From positions 718,501-782,500 of the forward strand of contig JAPTMU010000064.1 in NCBI GenBank assembly GCA_028583405.1: a stretch of DNA of 64,000 bases, in the 5' to 3' direction. The first letter of the stretch is position 1. Each line of letters starts with the position of its first letter. Of this stretch, positions 47,914 to 59,443 are shown in pieces. A program made the translations under genes and the position numbers. The stretch is from Pogonophryne albipinna (taxonomy: Eukaryota; Chordata; Actinopteri; Perciformes; Artedidraconidae). The notes beneath the pieces are model-generated. The model saw nothing but the letters and a program-made list of their open reading frames with translations, did no database searches and was not told where the DNA came from.

Positions 47914-48193
47914 AACTGAACAAAAATATAAATGCAACACTTTTGTTTTTGCTCCCATTTTTCATGAGATGAACTCAAAGATCTAAAACATTTTCTATAT
48001 ACACAAAATAACCATTTCTCTCAAATATTGTTCACAAATCTGAAAAAATCTGTGATAGTGAGCACTTCTCCTTTGCCGAGGTTAATCCATCCCACCTCAC
48101 AGGTGTGGCATATCAAGATGCTGATTAGACAGCATGATTATTGCACAGGTGTGCCTTAGGCTGGCCACAATAAAAGGCCACTCTGAAACGTAC
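47914..48193 (+). repeat. Left terminal inverted repeat of Tc1 element A
   Basis: Running inwards from the TA at 47912-47913, this arm pairs with the right arm at ~49270-49549. It ends near GGCCACTCTGAAA, after which the two arms diverge. Confidence 0.9.
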
Positions 48194-48236
48194 AATTTTG
48201 CTTTATTGGGGGGGTCTGGGGGGGTCCGAAAACCAG

Positions 48237-49250
48237 TCAGTATCTGGTGTGACCACCATTTGCCTCACGCAGTGCAACACATCTCCTTCGCATTGAGTCG
48301 ATCAGGTTGTTGATTGTGGCCTGTGGAATGTTGGTCCACTCCTCTTCAATGGCTGTGTGAAGTTGCTGGATATTGGCAGGAACTGGAACACGCTGTCGTA
48401 TACGCCGATCCAGAGCATCCCAAACATGCTCAATGGGTGACATGTCCGGTGAGTATGTTGGCCATGCAAGAACTGGGATGTTTTCAGCCTCCAGGAATTG
48501 TGTACAGATCCTTGCAACATGGGGCCGTGCATTATCATGCTGCAACATGAGGTGATGGTCGTGGATGAATGGCACAACAATGGGCCTCAGGATCTCGTCA
48601 CGGTATCTCTGTGCATTCACAATGCCATCAATAAAATGCACCTGTGTTCGTCGTCCATAACATACGCCTGCCCATACCATAACCCCACCACCACCATGGG
48701 CCACTCGATTCACAACATTGACATCAGAAAACCGCTCACCCACACGACGCCACACACGCTGTCTGCCATCTGCCCATAACAGTGAAAACCGGGATTCATC
48801 CGGGAAGAGAACACCTCTCCAACGTGCCAGACGCCATCGAATGTGAGCATTTGCCCACTCAAGTCGGTTACGACGATGAACCGGAGTCAGGTCGAGACCC
48901 CGATGAGGACGACGAGCATGCAGATGAGCTTCCCTGAGACGGTTTCTGACAGTTTGTGCCGAAATTCTTTGGTTATGCAAACCGATTGTTGCAGCAGCTG
49001 TCCGAGTGGCTGGTCTCAGACGATCTTGGAGGTGAACATGCTGGATGTGGAGGTCCTGAGCTGGTGTGGTTACACGTGGTCTGCGGTTGTGAGGCCGGTT
49101 GGATGTACTGCCAAATTCTCTGAAACGCCTTTGGAGACGGCTTATGGTAGAGAAATGAACATTCAATTCACGGGCAACAGCTCTGGTGGACATTCCTGCT
49201 GTCAACATGCCAATTGCACGCTCCCTCAAAACTTGCGACATCTGTGGCAT
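48237..49250 (-). CDS. Tc1-type transposase of element A (337 aa, intact frame)
   Basis: This protein cuts and pastes its own element at TA sites in the nucleus. Residues ~1-115 form the paired-like helix-turn-helix DNA-binding region (ARELNVHFSTISRLQRRF around 26-43) with an AT-hook/NLS-like NRRPR at 55-59. The catalytic DDE domain follows: D151 in LFPDESRF, a glycine-rich box HGGGGVMVWAG (185-195), D239 in LQHDNARPH, and E274 in SPDMSPIEH. D239 and E274 are separated by 34 residues (DD34E). The length matches the usual 330-350 aa. The start ATG at 49250 lies just inside the right TIR, and the TGA stop is followed ~30 nt later by AATAAA (plus-strand 48202-48207). No frameshift or internal stop is seen. 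Activity is not proven. Confidence 0.93.
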   Translation of the reverse strand: MPQMSQVLRERAIGMLTAGMSTRAVARELNVHFSTISRLQRRFREFGSTSNRPHNRRPRVTTPAQDLHIQHVHLQDRLRPATRTAAATIGLHNQRISAQTVRNRLREAHLHARRPHRGLDLTPVHRRNRLEWANAHIRWRLARWRGVLFPDESRFSLLWADGRQRVWRRVGERFSDVNVVNRVAHGGGGVMVWAGVCYGRRTQVHFIDGIVNAQRYRDEILRPIVVPFIHDHHLMLQHDNARPHVARICTQFLEAENIPVLAWPTYSPDMSPIEHVWDALDRRIRQRVPVPANIQQLHTAIEEEWTNIPQATINNLIDSMRRRCVALREANGGHTRY

Positions 49251-49269
49251 TGTGCTGTGTGATAAAACT

Positions 49270-49549
49270 GAACATTTCAGAGTGGCCTTTTATTGTGGCC
49301 AGCCTAAGGCACACCTGTGCAATAATCATGCTGTCTAATCAGCATCTTGATATGCCACACCTGTGAGGTGGGATGGATTATCTCGGCAAAGGAGAAGTGC
49401 TCACTATCACAGATTTTTTCAGATTTGTGAACAATATTTGAGAGAAATGGTTATTTTGTGTATATAGAAAATGTTTTAGATCTTTGAGTTCATCTCATGA
49501 AAAATGGGAGCAAAAACAAAAGTGTTGCATTTATATTTTTGTTCTGTGT
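49270..49549 (-). repeat. Right terminal inverted repeat of Tc1 element A
   Basis: This is the reverse complement of 47914-48193 with only a few differences. A TATA-like AATAAAAGG (minus strand, about 49285-49293) lies ~35 nt upstream of the transposase ATG and could serve as its promoter (inference). Confidence 0.88.
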
Positions 49550-49551
49550 AG

Positions 49552-50155
49552 ATGTACTGTTGATTCAGAGAGATCAAGGGAGGGGCAGGAAATAGAAGAA
49601 ACGGGTGAATTAAGAAGAAGAAGACAGAGAGACAGAGAGAGGAGAGCGGGAGGAAGGGGGAGAGACGGGGAGTGGTGACAGTGATAGAGAGGGAGCAGAC
49701 TCCTGGGACAGCAGCAGAGGCGAGTCCATCGATCCAGGACAGTGAGCTGGCTCACATTTCACCTCCTCAGCAGTAACACCGGCGCTTTGCCATGGAACTG
49801 AGCCCTATATCCCGTCTGGACAGGGTCACCTCCACTCTATATGGGTCCGTCTTTGTGTGTACGTGGGTGTAAGAGAGACAGACACAGGATAAGAGATCTG
49901 AAAAAGAGATATTTGAAGTCTTGCATTTTTTTAATTGAACTCTTACAAGAAGTGGTGTACTCCACTTTCTTCAAATTCTTTTTTTAGATCTTTCAAGGAT
50001 CTTGATAAGATAAGATAAGAAGCAATTTGGGTAATGTTTGTGTTGCAGCAGCATAAAAAGACATGGCATTGTACAATACAAATTTAAAAAAAAGTAGAAA
50101 ATATGCATATTGAATTACAAATGTAGTTACAAAATATAAAGCAAGTTATTATATA
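49552..50155. other. Spacer between the two Tc1 elements
   Basis: Purine-rich (49560-49700), then AT-rich. It contains a short GATAAGATAAGATAAG tract near 50004-50021. No gene. Confidence 0.6.
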
Positions 50156-50157
50156 TA

Positions 50158-50283
50158 CAGTGGGGCAAAAAAGTATTTAGTCAGCCACCAATTGTGCAAG
50201 TTCTCCCACTTAAAAAGATGAGAGAGGCCTGTAATTTTCAATTTATTTGCACATTATGGTGGAAAATAAGTATTTGGTCAATA
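50158..50283 (+). repeat. Left IR/DR arm of Tc1 element B (internally deleted)
   Basis: The outer direct repeat is at about 50158-50185 and the inner one at about 50262-50283 (AAAATAAGTATTTGGTCA). Between AATTTTCA and the inner repeat, ~77 bp present in the right arm are missing. An AATAAA (plus-strand TTTATT, 50242-50247) inside this arm can polyadenylate the transposase transcript. Confidence 0.82.
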
Positions 50284-50296
50284 ACAAAAGTTCATC

Positions 50297-51319
50297 TCAA
50301 TACTTTGTTATATACCCTTTGTTGGCAATGACAGAGGTCAAACGTTTTCTGTAAGTCTTCACAAGGTTTTCACACACTGTTGCTGGTATTTTGGCCCATT
50401 CCTCCATGCAGATCTCCTCTAGAGCAGTGATGTTTTGGGGATGTCGCTGGGCAACACAGACTTTCAACTCCCTCCAAAAATGTTCTATGGGGTTGAGATC
50501 TGGAGACTGGCTAGGCCACTCCAGGACCTTGAAATGCTTCTTACGAAGCCACTCCTTCGTTGCCCGGGCGGTGTGTTTGGGATCATTGTCATGCTGAAAG
50601 ACCCAGCCACATTTCATCTTCAATGCCCTTGCTGATGGAAGGAGGTTGTCACTCAAAATCTCACGATACATGGCCCCATTCATTCTTTCCTTTACACGGA
50701 TCAGTCGTCCTGGTCCCTTTGCAGAAAAACAGCCCCAAAGCATGATGTTTCCACCCCCATGTTTCACAGTAGGTATGGTGTTCTTTGGATGCAACTCAGC
50801 ATTCTTTCTCCTCCAAACACGTTTAGTTGAGTTTTTACCAAAAAGTTCTATTTTGGTTTCATCTGACCATATGACATTCTCCCAATCCTCTTCTGGATCA
50901 TCTAAATGCTCTCTAGCAAACTTCAGACGGGCCTGGACATGTACTGGCTTAAGCAGGGGGACACGTCTGGCACTGCAGGATTTGAGTCCCTGGCGGCGTA
51001 GTGTGTTACTGATGGTAGCCTTTGTTAGTTTGGTCCCAGCTCTCTGCAGGTCATTGACTAGGTCCCCCCGTGTGGTTCTGGGATTTTTGCTCACCGTTCT
51101 TGTGATCATTTTGACCCCACGGGGTGAGATCTTGCGTGGAGCCCCAGATCGAGGGAGATTATCAGTGGTCTTGTATGTCTTCCATTTTCTAATAATTGCT
51201 CCCACAGTTGATTTCTTCACACCAAGCTGCTTACCTATTGCAGATTCAGTCTTCCCAGCCTGGTGCAGGTCTACAATTTTGTTTCTGGTGTCCTTTGACA
51301 GCTCTTTGGTCTTGGCCAT
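50297..51319 (-). CDS. Sleeping-Beauty-like Tc1 transposase of element B (340 aa, intact frame)
   Basis: The protein is a Tc1-family transposase of 340 aa, the same length as Sleeping Beauty. The N-terminal ~115 residues carry two helix-turn-helix units ([20 protein letters not shown] around 15-34) and a GRPR-like GAPRK at 59-63. The catalytic domain holds D153 ([12 protein letters not shown]), the glycine-rich box [14 protein letters not shown] (187-200), D244 (FQHDNDPKH) and E279 ([11 protein letters not shown]). That is DD34E spacing at the positions known for Sleeping Beauty. ATG GCC AAG at 51319 is chosen because MAKTKE matches the family start and a TATA box sits upstream. No stop or frameshift interrupts it. 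The enzyme may be competent, but its own ends look impaired. Confidence 0.93.
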   Translation of the reverse strand: MAKTKELSKDTRNKIVDLHQAGKTESAIGKQLGVKKSTVGAIIRKWKTYKTTDNLPRSGAPRKISPRGVKMITRTVSKNPRTTRGDLVNDLQRAGTKLTKATISNTLRRQGLKSCSARRVPLLKPVHVQARLKFAREHLDDPEEDWENVIWSDETKIELFGKNSTKRVWRRKNAELHPKNTIPTVKHGGGNIMLWGCFSAKGPGRLIRVKERMNGAMYREILSDNLLPSARALKMKCGWVFQHDNDPKHTARATKEWLRKKHFKVLEWPSQSPDLNPIEHFWRELKVCVAQRHPQNITALEEICMEEWAKIPATVCENLVKTYRKRLTSVIANKGYITKY

Positions 51320-51362
51320 AGTGGAGTTTGGAGTGTGACTGTTTGAGGTTGTGGACAGGTGT

Positions 51363-51370
51363 CTTTTATA
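51363..51370 (-). promoter_or_regulatory. TATA box upstream of the element B transposase
   Basis: TATAAAAG on the minus strand lies 44 nt upstream of the transposase ATG at 51319, placing a start site a few bases before the coding region. Sequence match only. Confidence 0.45.
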
Positions 51371-51483
51371 CTGATAACGAGTTCAAACAGGTGCCATTAA
51401 TACAGTTAACGAGTGGAGGACAGAGGAGGCTCTTAAAGAAGAAGTTACAGGTCTGTGAGAGCCAGAAATCTTGTTTGTTTGTA

Positions 51484-51680
51484 GGTGACCAAATACTTAT
51501 TTTACCGAGGAATTTACCAATTAATTCATTAAAAATCCTCCAATGTGATTTCCTGGATTCTTTCCCCCCATTCTGTCTCTCATAGTTGAAGTGTACCTAG
51601 GATGAAAATTACAGGCCTCTCTCATCTTTTTAAGTGGGAGAACGTGCACAATTGGTGGCTGACTAAATACTTTTTTCCTA
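51484..51680 (-). repeat. Right IR/DR arm of Tc1 element B
   Basis: The inner direct repeat is at about 51485-51505 (TGACCAAATACTTATTTT on the plus strand) and the outer one at about 51655-51680. It retains the interval missing from the left arm. Its last ~9 bases (CCTAG.. side) do not match the CAGTGGGGC of the left terminus. Confidence 0.82.
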
Positions 51681-53236
51681 GATATGGTTTAAGAAAAAGC
51701 AAGGGAAAAGAAAACTTTAAAACAATAAAACCAAATCCTAGACTTAGTGATATTTCTATTATGATAAGCCATGATGTGATGCACAGCTCATTTACAATGA
51801 GGGGTTTACCAGCGAAGGAAGTTTTATTGCCCTTCCGCACCACCACATACTATCTAAACACTTTGTCCAATTTGGGTTGCTCGCTAAGTCACATGCCGGC
51901 CTCATCAGGGGGAACTAATAGCCTGAATGAATCGCATCCCTCCATAAGTGGTGGGCCGTAAGGGGGACAGGGCTCTCCTCTCAAAGCAATCCACTGTCAT
52001 CTGAGACGGGCCGAGCCATGTGACAGACGACCGAGCATGTGGCATCTCGCTGACCCCTGACCCGGAAACCTTTCCCCTATCTACCCCTGCTGGGGCTAAC
52101 GGATGGCCCAGAACCTCGGCGACCACAGGGGCTCTTTTGTGCCAGTGGTCAATCACATGAGAAAAGGTCGGGCCGGGGTCAGATCAGAAACAGGTGAACT
52201 TTGACCCCCTGGTAGGTTGTGGTATTTGGGTAGGGTGTGTAGGAGCATTGATAAGGTTGAGACTCATAGACATATGACATATGATTGTTAGCAATGATAG
52301 TATATGAAAACAGACCGCACAGAGAAGTTAAAACACTGGAGGATATATTTCTTAGAGCTACCATACTGGAAAAAACGAGACATTCATTAGATATTGAGAT
52401 ATTGATATTCTTCTACATAGATTTTACATTCAAGCTCAGATCCAGTTGCATTTCAGCACTAGTTTGCTTGAGCGACTCCAGAGTACTTTTTCCAGGCGAG
52501 ATGTTTGAATTTATTCATCAACCACATGTTTATTTTGGCTCGCTGCCATTAACAACTGGCCACTTAGTGTCCAATCTTTTCTGTATTGAGCTGCTAAGAG
52601 TTTTTTTCTCTGTGGTACTAACAACTATTTTCCAGTATTTCTGCTGTGTTAACCAAGCTTAATTTAAGACTTAGTAAGACATTTTTACTACAATAAAATG
52701 CAATTGGTTTCACGGTCACACTGACCAAACTATGAAAGGTTTTAGTGAAAACCAGAAAGTGAGCATTAAAATATTTGTTTAAAGTTCATGAACTTATTGA
52801 CATCCATATCATATTTTAGGGTTAGACTCAGTACATTTTGCTGAAATGACATACAACGCACAGGCTACGAAAACCTTTATAAAATTAGACCTTTATAACA
52901 TCAATGTAAAACTCTGAATACCTTCCTCTTAAATATTTAAAATGTTTATTGAGCTTTAAGGAATGTTTAAACTCTACTGACTGTATTACAATTATGAAAA
53001 CTGCGACAAAATGAAAAAACAACAGTACAAGATTTTAAAAAACACCTATAAATAGTTAGCCAAGCTCTGCCACTAACATAAGTCCGCATTTGTTGTTCCA
53101 TATGACAGGTTATAAGCAAGTTACCAAAGTACATTTCTCCTTGCAAATACTTTCATATCTTTCCAGCAGGAGCCTGAGGGCCAGCTGAGGACGTTTTTCT
53201 GGACCAGGCCCAAAACCTTTTCAGCACCAGTTGGGT

Positions 53237-53405
53237 TTATAACCCCACCTGACAAACATGACCACCCAGCAGGCCAGTGACATTTACAGTGAGCCGTTTC
53301 AGCCCATTAGCCAGCATCAGATCCTCATGCTGCAGCACCTCGTGAGCGTCATGACCAGCGGGTCCAGGATTTAACTGAACCCCAACACCACCATCACCAC
53401 CTCCT
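53237..53405 (-). CDS. Exon-like open frame of unknown identity
   Basis: On the minus strand a strong acceptor (TTCCTTTTCCTGTTACAG, ending near 53438) is followed by an open frame that runs to TAA at 53239-53237. It includes GLKRLTVNVTGLLGGHVCQ (53242-53300 region). Just before the stop there is also a possible donor CAG|GTGGGG. An AATAAA on the same strand lies ~290 nt further (plus-strand 52943-52948). I do not recognise the peptide and assign no function. It could be chance, or a decayed gene or repeat. Confidence 0.22.
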
Positions 53406-55055
53406 CTGATTCTGCTGGAACAATAAAAGCCTGGTGCTGTAACAGGAAAAGGAAATTCAGTTCTCCATGGATTCTTCCCCGCTGTTCCTGCTACTATTTC
53501 ACATAAATTCACACCCGATATCAAGGATGAAGAAATGACAAAGGGAAACAGTGGCTAACAGCTCACATCCTCTTTATAAGAGGTTGTATTTGTGTTAAAG
53601 AAACACACGTCCGACCAGGAAGAGACACATTTAATTCAACATATGCAAAGTATTTTTGGATATGAGTCATTGATTGATTTATAATAGAAAAAACAACTGG
53701 TCCTCAAATCGTTAAAATATACAATAACAAATCAAACTTATATTTGAATCCTTGTGACTTTTCTTGGACAGCACTGTAGACAGTTTCATGGGTTCATTTC
53801 GTACACTTCACAGCCTGAACTTAAACTGATCCAAGGTCAGAGCTAAAAACCACAAAGGAGCCGTCACACAGGATCACTAAACTCACAGTGCTCTTGTCCC
53901 AGGTCGGCGTCAGAGCTCGAGGGACACATCTACAACGTTTCTAAACTAACATCCCCCTGGTCTCAGGTCGGAAATTAAACACAGGGGAAAAGAGGGGTTA
54001 CGGTATGAGTTCTGCACTTTTCACTGGAAGTTTATTTTTGTTCAGAGCTGTACGACTCACAAGCAATCAAAACATCCATGTACATATCTGCACATGCACA
54101 CATAAACAAACTCACACACATTAGTGATTAGCAAGGAAACTCGCTGCGTCGTGCTCACGTCTCAAATGTTTATTTATACGTTTTTTCCCCCCCTGAGTGG
54201 CAGACAAAATACCTTTCAGTGCCATGATCTGTACATTCATGTTCCCTTCATATTACCTCCACAACATGTCCACTGTTCTCTTACAGTAAACGGAAACACT
54301 TTTAAAGGGAATAAGTTTTAAACGGAGTAAGTTTTAAAGAACACTTTAGCACATTTTTAGGATATATAAGAAAATAAGCCCAAGAGGTCAAATCCCTCTC
54401 TCACTTTGACCATCTGGCTGGTCAAATGGATATTAGTCTCAAAGGTCAAGGGAGATCTGGTCCATCGTGACCCTGTCAATATCACTGCTGCACTTATCTG
54501 TAATGGAAGACACTTTGTGGGGGCCGATAGTCATGCAGGGGGGTCGCTATGCACAAGTGTGAGTATGCATTTGTCTTTGCACATGGGAGCTGTGACTGTT
54601 CAAAAGATTGAAGCGTGATATGCGAGGATCACAGCCAGCACTGTGCCCTTCAAACACTCACCGGTCAAGGGTGCGTCGGCCAAATGTGTGTCGGCGTTTG
54701 AGTAACACAATAAAAGGACTAAGTAAGTGTGTCGCCTGGCTCTGGGAACTATTACACCCTGAAGTCCTCGACACACACTGACTGAGCAATGCGATGTATG
54801 CAGGGGTAGCGGAGCCTATAAAAAGCCTTGCTGGATTGAAAGCGGAGCTCCCCTCCCTGTAGGAGCTGTGATAGCGTAGCCCTTCCTGCACTGGAGCCAG
54901 ATAATAATGAAACGCTGGTGTCAGACAGGAGACAGGGGGAAAGAATCAGGCCTGTGGAACAGAGAGCTAATAATAGAAGCTGAAACTGTGTTATTCCCAC
55001 CACATGGCTGAGGAACCATCATCACACTTCCACACACACTCACACAGAGGCTCAG

Positions 55056-55058
<3 letters not shown>

Positions 55059-55086
<28 letters not shown>
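55059..55086 (+). repeat. (CA)14 microsatellite
   Basis: Fourteen CA units. Confidence 0.95.
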
Positions 55087-55089
<3 letters not shown>

Positions 55090-56352
55090 TTGGCACAAAG
55101 TTTGAACAGTAACCTGATCAAGCCACTGCAGAAACCAAAGCAATCAAGAATCAAAGCACATCCAGCATGTGTACAGTATGCGCATGAGCGTGCATGTGCC
55201 GCACAAATGTGAGCGTGTGCGGATGTGTGTGTGTGCAGGGAGTGAGGCGAGAGATAAATGGAAGCAGAGTTTGGTGGAAACCACTTTTCCTTCCATAAAG
55301 CGAGGAGCGCATGCCTCTGATGTGCCCTACCAGGGAGGAAAGGGAGGAGAGAGGGCCTTTCATTCAGCATGAGGAGATCTGTCTCTTCTCCTTTAGCCCC
55401 TCATTTCCCCCCGTGTCCTCACTCCTAGAGAGCATCTGAAGCCCATTCTCTTCCTCCCCATCACCCGCAAATATATAACATCGTCTCTCCGCGCGACAAG
55501 ACGAAAGACTTTGTGCTCCTAATTGTACCCAGACGTCACAGAGACTAAAGAGGTGAGCGGTATAGGGAGAGGAGGGGAGAAAAAGGAGAGGAGAGGAGAA
55601 AGGAGTGAGGCGGCGAGGAGGAGTCAAAGGAAGAGAGAAGAAAAGGAGAAATGAAAGATGTGTTTGTTCAGTACCACAGGCTGACACATCTCTCTTATCT
55701 CTTGCCCAGCCAAACCATATTCCCCCAGGCCACAAAAAGGGAGGGAGGGGCACAAGGGGGATGAGGTGTAAGTGTGTGCGGGGGAGGGTGGGGGTCCATA
55801 AAAAGATGTCTTAGCAGGAAACAGAAAAGGTCTTAAAGGAGGCACATGCCATGCGTACAGTAGGTAAAAGTTATTTGAGGTCAGCCAGAAATAGAAATAT
55901 GAATAGAAATGAAGGCGTGAAGAGCGGACACTGAGCAGATACATGGCGAGGCACTTACTTGAACCGAAGGGGGCTTCTGCCTTGACCCTCTCGCTCTCCC
56001 ACCGCCTCCCAGACGCCCGTTGACCACACACGCCGCTTGGCACGGAGCGGTCGCCAACGCCACACGACGCAGAGCCGCCGTCAAAGCCTCAGACACTCCA
56101 GCAGCAGGAGCCATCAGACTGCATGGAAGGAGCAAATCAAACAGTTCGGATTATAAACAGGCATTCACTCTCTGGACACAGATTGTGAATGTCAAACAAC
56201 ATTTTTGACTGCTACTGTATTTGAGTAAAAGTTCTGTTTGGTTAGTTTTGCGTTACCTGCAAGAACCTGACGCCTGCCAAGACATTAACAAATAGCTAGA
56301 GGTTTGATTTGTTAAGTTGAATGTACACAGTAGTTTTCTGACTGGGGCCCTG

Positions 56353-56468
<116 letters not shown>

Positions 56469-58299
56469 ACTGGTCCCACATGTTCAACTCCTGCTGAACC
56501 ATGCGTCCTATTCCCCCGTTTATTGCCTGGAAGTTGATACCTTTAAGGGTTTCATTCATGCTACATTACGTGAGGTAAATTCAATAGCCCAGGCATTATG
56601 GTTTGGTCATTCACCTTCTTGCCCTGGGTGATTTTGACATGTTGGATGTCTGCCTCTATTTTTCCCTTCACAGAAGCCATTCTGTTTCCAAGCGCTCTGC
56701 TGCACAGACTCATTTCAAATAACACCTCACGCTCAGGCCAGTATATGCGCCCAGAGGGCTGGTGAAGTTAGTTTTATTTTATTCAGTGTGACTTTTACAG
56801 GCTTTTAATAGGCGCAGAAATTATATACGGTTGGGGATTTTATCTGCTACATCCCAATGTGTGAGTCCACATTACTTGAGCACCATTAAAAGGAAATTCC
56901 TGGAAAGTCCGCTGTTTCTAGGAATAGATCCAAGAGTGCATGTGTGCTCAATGCAATGTGTGACCAGCTATCTGCAGCTCATGGTGTAGATTTACAGCGT
57001 GCCTCCGGAGTGTACTTCCGACCCATCTCACACACACGCACACTCACTCACACAATCCTGGGTGTGGAAGGTGCGCTCTTTATCGCTGTGACATTTCCAT
57101 TTAGCATGCAGCCCAAGAGCTCCTACATTCAAATCCATGTTTCCTGTACCCCATGCTGAGGCACAATACCAACTACTTAACATTTAGCAATGGCAGATCA
57201 GCCTCAAATTCTTCCACTCCCAACGCGGCCATGGGAAAGCTCATTATTTGTATTTGATTTAGAGGGACAAGAGTTATGAAGGGACCGCTGCCTGCTACCG
57301 AGGAAGCACAGGCTTACTGCTGGTTTATGGGGCACATTTAGGAACAGTTGTATCTGCTCTTAACTTAAGTGTTGAGCTGCAGTGAATGCAAGTTATGAGC
57401 AGAACCAAAAGACATGTGTGCAGACTCAGAGAGGGGTCCACAATGTGAGATTGAGACCCCTTCCCCCGCCAAAAAAAAGGCCTCACAAATTACTCTGAAG
57501 GGGTCAAAACATAAGGGATAATGAAGATAACAACTCATTTAAGTTGCAAAAGCTTAAATAGTTGCCTTTTGATACAAGACAAAAACTTTTTCACAACTCT
57601 GGTTTTCATTACTGAATACTTTTCTATGCAAAATGTCAGGAAATCATGAAAAACAGCCATAACAAGTCTTCCTATGTCTTATTTTGTCCTCACAGTAGCT
57701 CAAAGATATGCAATTATCGATCACTCAAGAGTGAAGACAAACTTAAGTTGAAATATTTAGATTTGAAAGACTTAACCCAGCACATTTTATTTGACTATAA
57801 CTTAAATGTGGTTATTATGGATTCATTTTCTGTTTATTAAGAGGGACATTGAACACTTTATTAGGAGTCACACAACCCAGAAGGTTCAGGAATCCCTGAC
57901 ACTTACTAAAATGCATTTAAGAAGCAGATAACTTGGCAAAAATGACAATTAGGCCTACACAATCAAAACAATTCAACATTAGATGGCCTAGTGGGGTAAG
58001 TTGGCACTATCAAGACTTTCAAACCACAGTTAGGCCTACTTGTGGTTGGGGTCCACCTTGAGTGAGACATATCTTTATGTAAAAAAATGGGCCTACTGTA
58101 CATAAAAACTGTTACGACTTATTGCACATTAGTATGTCAGTTGGGAGACATTTGACTGTAATTTATGAGCAGACATCAGTTCAGTCATCCAGCCAAAGGG
58201 AGCTCTGATGAAAACTATGTTGGACTTCACTGTCTGTATCTCACCTCGGCTTTAATGTAAACCAGATGTGACGGATGATGACTTTTCTCCACTCTTTCA

Positions 58300-58570
58300 T
58301 TTGCTACCGACGGATGCTGACCCGGAGCCGGCTGCCAGGGTCCCTGTCGGCCTGCCGCCTCTCCCTGCTCCGCTGCAGAGTTTAACGCGGTGATTAATCA
58401 CAGCAGCGGCGGACGTGCTGTGCTCAACACGGCCAATCAGCTCCGAGAGAGCGGGGGAGCTCCAGCGGACACAGAGAGCACTTTGTGCCGGGGAACACAG
58501 CTCATTGTCCGCCGCGACGCCAGGCCCGGTGGGCAGACATGAGGCTGGACTTTGTGCGGGTGTTTTGACA
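58300..58570. promoter_or_regulatory. CpG-rich block with CCAAT box, possible promoter
   Basis: About twenty CpGs fall in 270 bp within an otherwise AT-rich, CpG-poor neighbourhood, with GGCCAATCAGC near 58432-58442. No downstream ORF on either strand is convincing, so if this is a promoter the transcript may be non-coding or the first exon untranslated. Confidence 0.33.
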
Positions 58571-59443
58571 ACCTAGGCTAAGGCTTCCGAAAACCGCATG
58601 TGTGCCACATTTCCCATTTCATATCCTGACTCGGTTACCAGGATTACACGGGATTGGGATAAACAGTTTTGTCATTTTACTGCTACTGTGATCAGTTAAA
58701 GTTACTTCACAAACAAAGCAGCAGAAAAGTTAGACTTTTTTGACAGGTAACTTCTTCAGCGCAGGCCTGTGAGCGAACAGTCTATGGAGCGAACAAGGAT
58801 TGTTTTTTTTCTTTTGCTGTTTATCTCCTCAAATGGTCTCTACCGCCCCCTATAGATCAGCCTGCATGTTGCCAGTTGTGTGAGTGACATATACTCAAGA
58901 TTGACAATCCAAACTTGTTTTTATACTTAAAAACAGAGCTATAAACTATTATAAAATACACCCCTTATCAAGAACCAACCAACCCTCTGTTTTATTACAC
59001 TATATGACTTGTCATATTTATTTTTGACAGCACAAAGTTAAAAACAGATTACCATCTGGCTTAAAGTAGTTGTAAAAGACACAAGTAGTACAAATCCTAA
59101 GTATTATTATTCAATTTGTCATTAGTTTTAGTCATTTTATATAAAGTTAAATAGTTATATCAAGGAACCTAACTGAAAATTAACCTGAAAAACATTTTAC
59201 TAGCATAATTACCATGAGCAAATTAGATTGTTGTAAAAGTGGTCAGATGCTTAAAAACAAGCAATTAAGTAGACATTGAGTGGAGATGTCTTTGTTTACT
59301 ACTGTTTACATGGTCAAGAATACAAATGTAAGCTCAAGTATTTTAAGATAGGATACAATACTATATAATTTATTTGTGCACTACATTTTAGCTTAGTATT
59401 TCGTATACAACCTAATAAAATACATTTCTTCCGAGAATCACTT

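Larger units (their letters stand above)
47914..49549 (-). mobile_element. Tc1/mariner transposon A, full length (1636 bp)
   Basis: The element is flanked by TA dinucleotides (47912-47913 and 49550-49551), the target duplication of Tc1/mariner elements. Long terminal inverted repeats of about 280 bp bracket one transposase gene. The repeats share the terminal block GAACAAAAATATAAATGC and are identical over most of their length; the clearest differences are in the outermost 4-6 bases and at 48080-48083 (GGTT versus GAT). The transposase frame is open from ATG to stop. Length, TIRs and DD34E domain all fit an entire copy, so this looks like a young insertion. The exact family name is not assigned. 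Confidence 0.93.
50158..51680 (-). mobile_element. Tc1/mariner transposon B with IR/DR ends, left repeat shortened
   Basis: The left end TA|CAGTGGGGCAAAAAAG begins after the TA at 50156-50157. The right end closes with GTATTTAGTC/AAAAAA read inwards and stops near 51680, where the outermost ~9 bases do not match the left end. Each arm carries two copies of a direct repeat of the AAAAAAGTATTTAGTCAG / AAAATAAGTATTTGGTCA type, the IR/DR design of Sleeping-Beauty-like elements. The DRs are ~100 bp apart on the left but ~180 bp apart on the right. A 22-bp stretch on the left replaces 99 bp on the right, a net loss of ~77 bp. Confidence 0.88.

Noticed and set aside
50646..51338. 230-aa plus-strand ORF
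   Set aside because: It lies antisense to the element B transposase, whose frame carries the catalytic motifs. Other plus-strand ORFs over 48302-49262 are the same kind of shadow.
53340..53400. NPGP in the frame at 53237-53524, resembling a 2A skipping motif
   Set aside because: The upstream residues required by the consensus (D-x-E before xNPGP) are absent (GVQLNPGP), so it is not credible as 2A.
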